In this document: positions 61,219-64,000 of the stretch, in pieces
Layout of the letters: every line of letters begins with the position of its first letter
Position numbering within the stretch: the first letter of the stretch is position 1
DNA from: Boswellia sacra
Lineage: Eukaryota; Streptophyta; Magnoliopsida; Sapindales; Burseraceae
Reading direction: 5' to 3'
DNA length: 64,000 nucleotides
Assembly (NCBI GenBank): GCA_013180625.2
Contig: SNVD02013954.1
Location: 1-64,000 of the forward strand
Position numbers and translations under genes: made by a program
Notes under the pieces: model-generated
The model's database searches: none
What the model was told of the DNA's origin: nothing
What the model saw: the letters and a program-made list of their open reading frames with translations, nothing else

Positions 61219-62230
61219 AGTATTATAAGAAAAATGACAATAATAATTAATACTTTATGATAAAAATTATTATATCATAAAAAGATGATAAAATTATAAT
61301 AAAATTGTAATTTATTAAAAAATTAATAATATATTTTTTTATAAAAAATCGATGATAGAATAGGAATAGAAATTAACTACTTCTAAAACTTTGAAAACCT
61401 TGTGATAGGAGCTTATTATCGACTGTGTTTGACTAAATTTTAAATTAATATTTTATTTAAAAAAAGCAAAATGCCACGCTCAACACTATCTCGCGCCTCT
61501 CTCTGACCCTAGCTCGCTCACTCGCCTCTTATTCCTAAAACATCGAAGCTCACTCTCTCGCCTTCCTCTCCCTTCAAATTTCCACCGCCTTCTGCACGTT
61601 CTCCGACCTCTCTGCAAATCTCTCACTGTATCTGGACCCGATGGCGGAAGTTGCTGTAATAGTGGCGCAGGCAGAAGAAGCGAAAGGTTGGAAGATGCGG
61701 AGGAGATGGAGTCGCCTCCTTTAGCTGTACCATTCTCCCTCTCTCTCTTCAAACCTCCATCGCCTTCTACAGTTTCTTCGGCTACAAAAACCGCCTCATA
61801 CAACTAAACTCCTCAATTATGGCACAATTTCAATAGATTCGAACTCACTTCCATTGGTCGAGTCGAAACTATTGTTGGATATAAATATCACGAGATCTTC
61901 TTAGCTAGTGCTATGAGTTGAAACTTACCCTAACATTTAGATTCGTTTTGGACCTGATTTGATTTGATGGAGGCATAGAAGTGGCCACTAGTGCCTCTGT
62001 TCTTCTCTGTTCCTCCTCCGTTGCCGTGATTTGAAGCTTTCATTTTCACAGGCTTTCGTTATTTTATAACTTGTGGGACCACAATTTTGTTAATATAATA
62101 CTTTTCATTTAGATTCTTCCAACTTAGATTTTCTTTGAACATGCAAGTTTGAATTTATGGTAAGAGATTGTAATTTTTTTAACGATAAGAGATTGTTTAT
62201 TAGTTTGTTTATGTTTTTAATGATATGCAG
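61219..62230. other. Unassigned DNA before the TauE/SafE fragment
   Basis: It has an AT-rich part, then a CT-rich part (61,480-61,800) holding two related 50-base blocks (cttcaaa.ttccaccgccttctgcac and cttcaaacctccatcgccttctac). A 105-codon minus frame there lacks domain motifs. The last 150 bases, up to an AG at 62,229-62,230, may be intron of the TauE/SafE source gene. Confidence 0.4.
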
Positions 62231-62317
62231 GATCTGGAGATCAGTTGGAGATTAGTTTTGGCAACTGTGATAGGACTTCTGGGATCTGCATGTAGCACCA
62301 TTGGTAGGGTTGGCGGT
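62231..62317 (+). pseudogene. Exon fragment of a TauE/SafE-family membrane protein
   Basis: After a CAG acceptor, 29 codons read [17 protein letters not shown], then [12 protein letters not shown], then a TGA. This matches the start of the first membrane segment and the glycine-rich loop (GxVGGVGGGGIF) of plant TauE/SafE sulfite-exporter-family proteins. The loop is altered (S and R for G). At about 62,317 the sequence changes abruptly to RLCK intron 2, which creates the TGA. It is a fragment joined to an unrelated gene piece. Confidence 0.75.
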
Positions 62318-64000
62318 TGAAGGTGTTTTATCTAGGCGTTAAATCCACACCACATTTTGTATTCTTTAGGAAATTAGGAGCAATCTTTGCAGCAAGGACT
62401 GGGCATGAAATGGATAGTTATTAACTTTGTATGTTACCTTGCACATGGCCATTAGGACTTAATTTATTTTGTAGGAAATAGTGACTATATAAATGCCGTT
62501 GATGTGCTGTTTGAGAGAACTCTCTTATAGCATGGCATTAATTCTCTTTCATGTTTTTGAACACACAGACAGAAATACAGTATCTTGGGCAATTGCATCA
62601 TCCTAATCTTGTGAAGTTGATTGGTTACTGTTTAGAGGATGAGCATCGGCTTCTGGTATAAGAGTTCATGCCGCCGGGTAGCATGGAAAATCAGCTATTC
62701 AGGAGTAAGTTTCATGCATTCTAGATAATTGCTGCTTTTATTTTTGGCATTTGTAAGCATATTAGAATAATGATGCACTAAATATATATCTTGTGTTTGA
62801 AGCATTTTTATTAATATTGAAACAGGGGGGTCACACTTCCAGCCTCTTTCTTGGAGCCGCCGGATGAATATTGCCCTTGGTGCTGCAAAAGGGCTTGCCT
62901 TTCTACACAGTGCTGAACCAAAAGTCATATATCGTGACTTCAAGACTTCCAATATCCTGCTTGATTCAGTATGTAACTTAAGCAATCGTTTACTGACATT
63001 TCTGTAACTGAATTCATTCAGAGTTATGTTTCAGTAGAGTTTATTTGCCATGCTGCTGACTTTTTGCTCCATATTGGCAGAACTACAATGCGAAACTTTC
63101 TGATTTTGGTTTGGCCAGATATGGACCAACTGGTGATAAGAGTCATGTCTTTACTAGGGTCATGGGAACTTATGGATATGCTGCTCCAGAGTATCTAGCC
63201 ACAGGTACTTGTATTATTTTTTCTTTAAAATACGGTACTTGTATACCTGCTTGTTTTACCATTAGAAGTGTTTTAAGGGGTAAGTCCATTTTAAAAGATT
63301 GTAAAAAATCATCATAATTCACATTCTTCTATAAAATACTGGGACCTTTTTCTAAATATCAAATATTTTACGCTACGTGGATTGGGTGGGTTGCGAAGAT
63401 CAATCAATAACTATGAAGGAAGAAAGAAAGAAATATGCCTTTGCATTGGGGTTCTCTGAGTTCATTTAGATGCATGACTGTTATTGGAAGGTAGTGAGCT
63501 GAATATGTATGTGCATACTGATTCTTGGTTTCATTTTCTATTGAGAAGGTCATTTGACTGCCAAGCGTGACATATACAGCTTTGGAGTTGTTCCTCTAGA
63601 AATTTTGTCTGGCCAACGACGAATAGACAAAAATCGGCCATCTGGGGAACACAACCTTGTTGAGTGGGCAAAGCCTTACCTGATCAAGAAAAGTAGAATA
63701 TTCCGTGTTATGGGTACACGTCTGGAAGGCCAGTATTCACTGCCACAGGCACAAAAGGCAGCTACTCTTGCACTTCAATGCCTATATGTAGAAGCCAAGT
63801 ACAGGCCTGATATGGATGAGGTGTTAACTGTTTTAGAACGGCTTCAGGACCCAGGAACCCAGCCTAAGAGTGGACAAAAAGAGCTCCACGGAAAGGGGCA
63901 TATTCATTCTAATGGTCGATCAACTGGTTATCCCAGGCCTTCGGCTTCCCCACATTGTGCATAGGGGGAGATATTTTGATGCGGCAATTTTTTTATTTAT
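62318..64000 (+). pseudogene. Partial copy of the RLCK gene (exons 3-6), continues past window
   Basis: The sequence from 62,318 follows 52,913-54,595 base for base with few changes, introns included, so it is a DNA-level duplication, not a retrocopy. Copied exons: 62,569-62,704; 62,826-62,968; 63,081-63,204; 63,549-63,964. Exons 1-2 and the promoter are missing. A TAA at 62,659-62,661 replaces the Tyr codon of LLVYEF. In exon 6, I count 17 differences in 416 bases, 13 of them changing residues, as expected without selection. The DFG, APE and reading-frame lengths remain. It is a recent, dead duplicate. Confidence 0.93.

Noticed and set aside
61486..61803. 105-codon minus-strand frame rich in Arg, Glu and Ser
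   Set aside because: It arises from a CT-rich repeat-like block on the plus strand; no domain or splice context.
1..64000. CRISPR arrays, rRNA and tRNA genes
   Set aside because: No repeat-spacer pattern and no cloverleaf-type gene were seen. The tRNA-like words at 5567 and 19,565 are retrotransposon primer-binding sites.

Overview
The window is nuclear DNA of a flowering plant, almost certainly a eudicot. It holds an ASYMMETRIC LEAVES1-type MYB gene, an intron-containing receptor-like cytoplasmic kinase gene with GT-AG introns, plant Ty3/gypsy retrotransposons of the Athila, Tat and probably Tekay types, and hAT- and MULE-like DNA elements. Only two complete-looking host genes are present: AS1 (minus strand, about 26.9-30 kb) and an RLCK-VII kinase (plus strand, 52.0-54.6 kb). 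The species cannot be fixed from the sequence alone.

Layout. 1-7.0 kb: the 5' part of a decayed Athila element on the minus strand (5' LTR, tRNA-Asp-type PBS, gag and pol fragments), cut by the window edge. 7.0-21.5 kb: a large old Tat-type element on the minus strand. Its 3' LTR (7.0-11.3 kb) was invaded by the Athila element and by a solo LTR with a clean 5-bp TSD. Its interior has two minisatellite arrays, no visible pol and a broken gag, followed by a PBS and the 5' LTR at 19.6-21.5 kb. 21.5-23.3 kb: an LTR remnant with 70-bp tandem repeats and a dead gypsy integrase. 23.3-26.8 kb: AT-rich intergenic DNA. 26.9-30.0 kb: AS1 with a probable 5'-UTR intron and an upstream ORF that overlaps its start codon. 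30-38 kb: intergenic DNA with a palindromic MITE and a hAT MITE. 38-50.2 kb: two inverted MULE-like ends enclosing a second, 5'-truncated Athila element. This element carries two extra genes downstream of integrase, one a LONELY GUY (cytokinin-activating enzyme) homologue with an altered active site. Its RT is split by a 2.3-kb solo LTR full of tandem repeats. 50.3-51.3 kb: a long-TIR foldback element just upstream of the kinase gene.

54.6-64 kb is a patchwork of gene pieces: the last exon of TRAPPC4, an unidentified exon, an exon of a NOM1-like MIF4G/MA3 protein fused inside an exon of a chloroplast-type aminopeptidase P, a TauE/SafE-family exon, and a partial copy of the kinase gene (exons 3-6, introns kept, premature stop). 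A hAT element with a perfect 8-bp TSD and a Tat-type LTR lie among them. The best leads in the window are this fragment cluster and the LOG-bearing retrotransposon.
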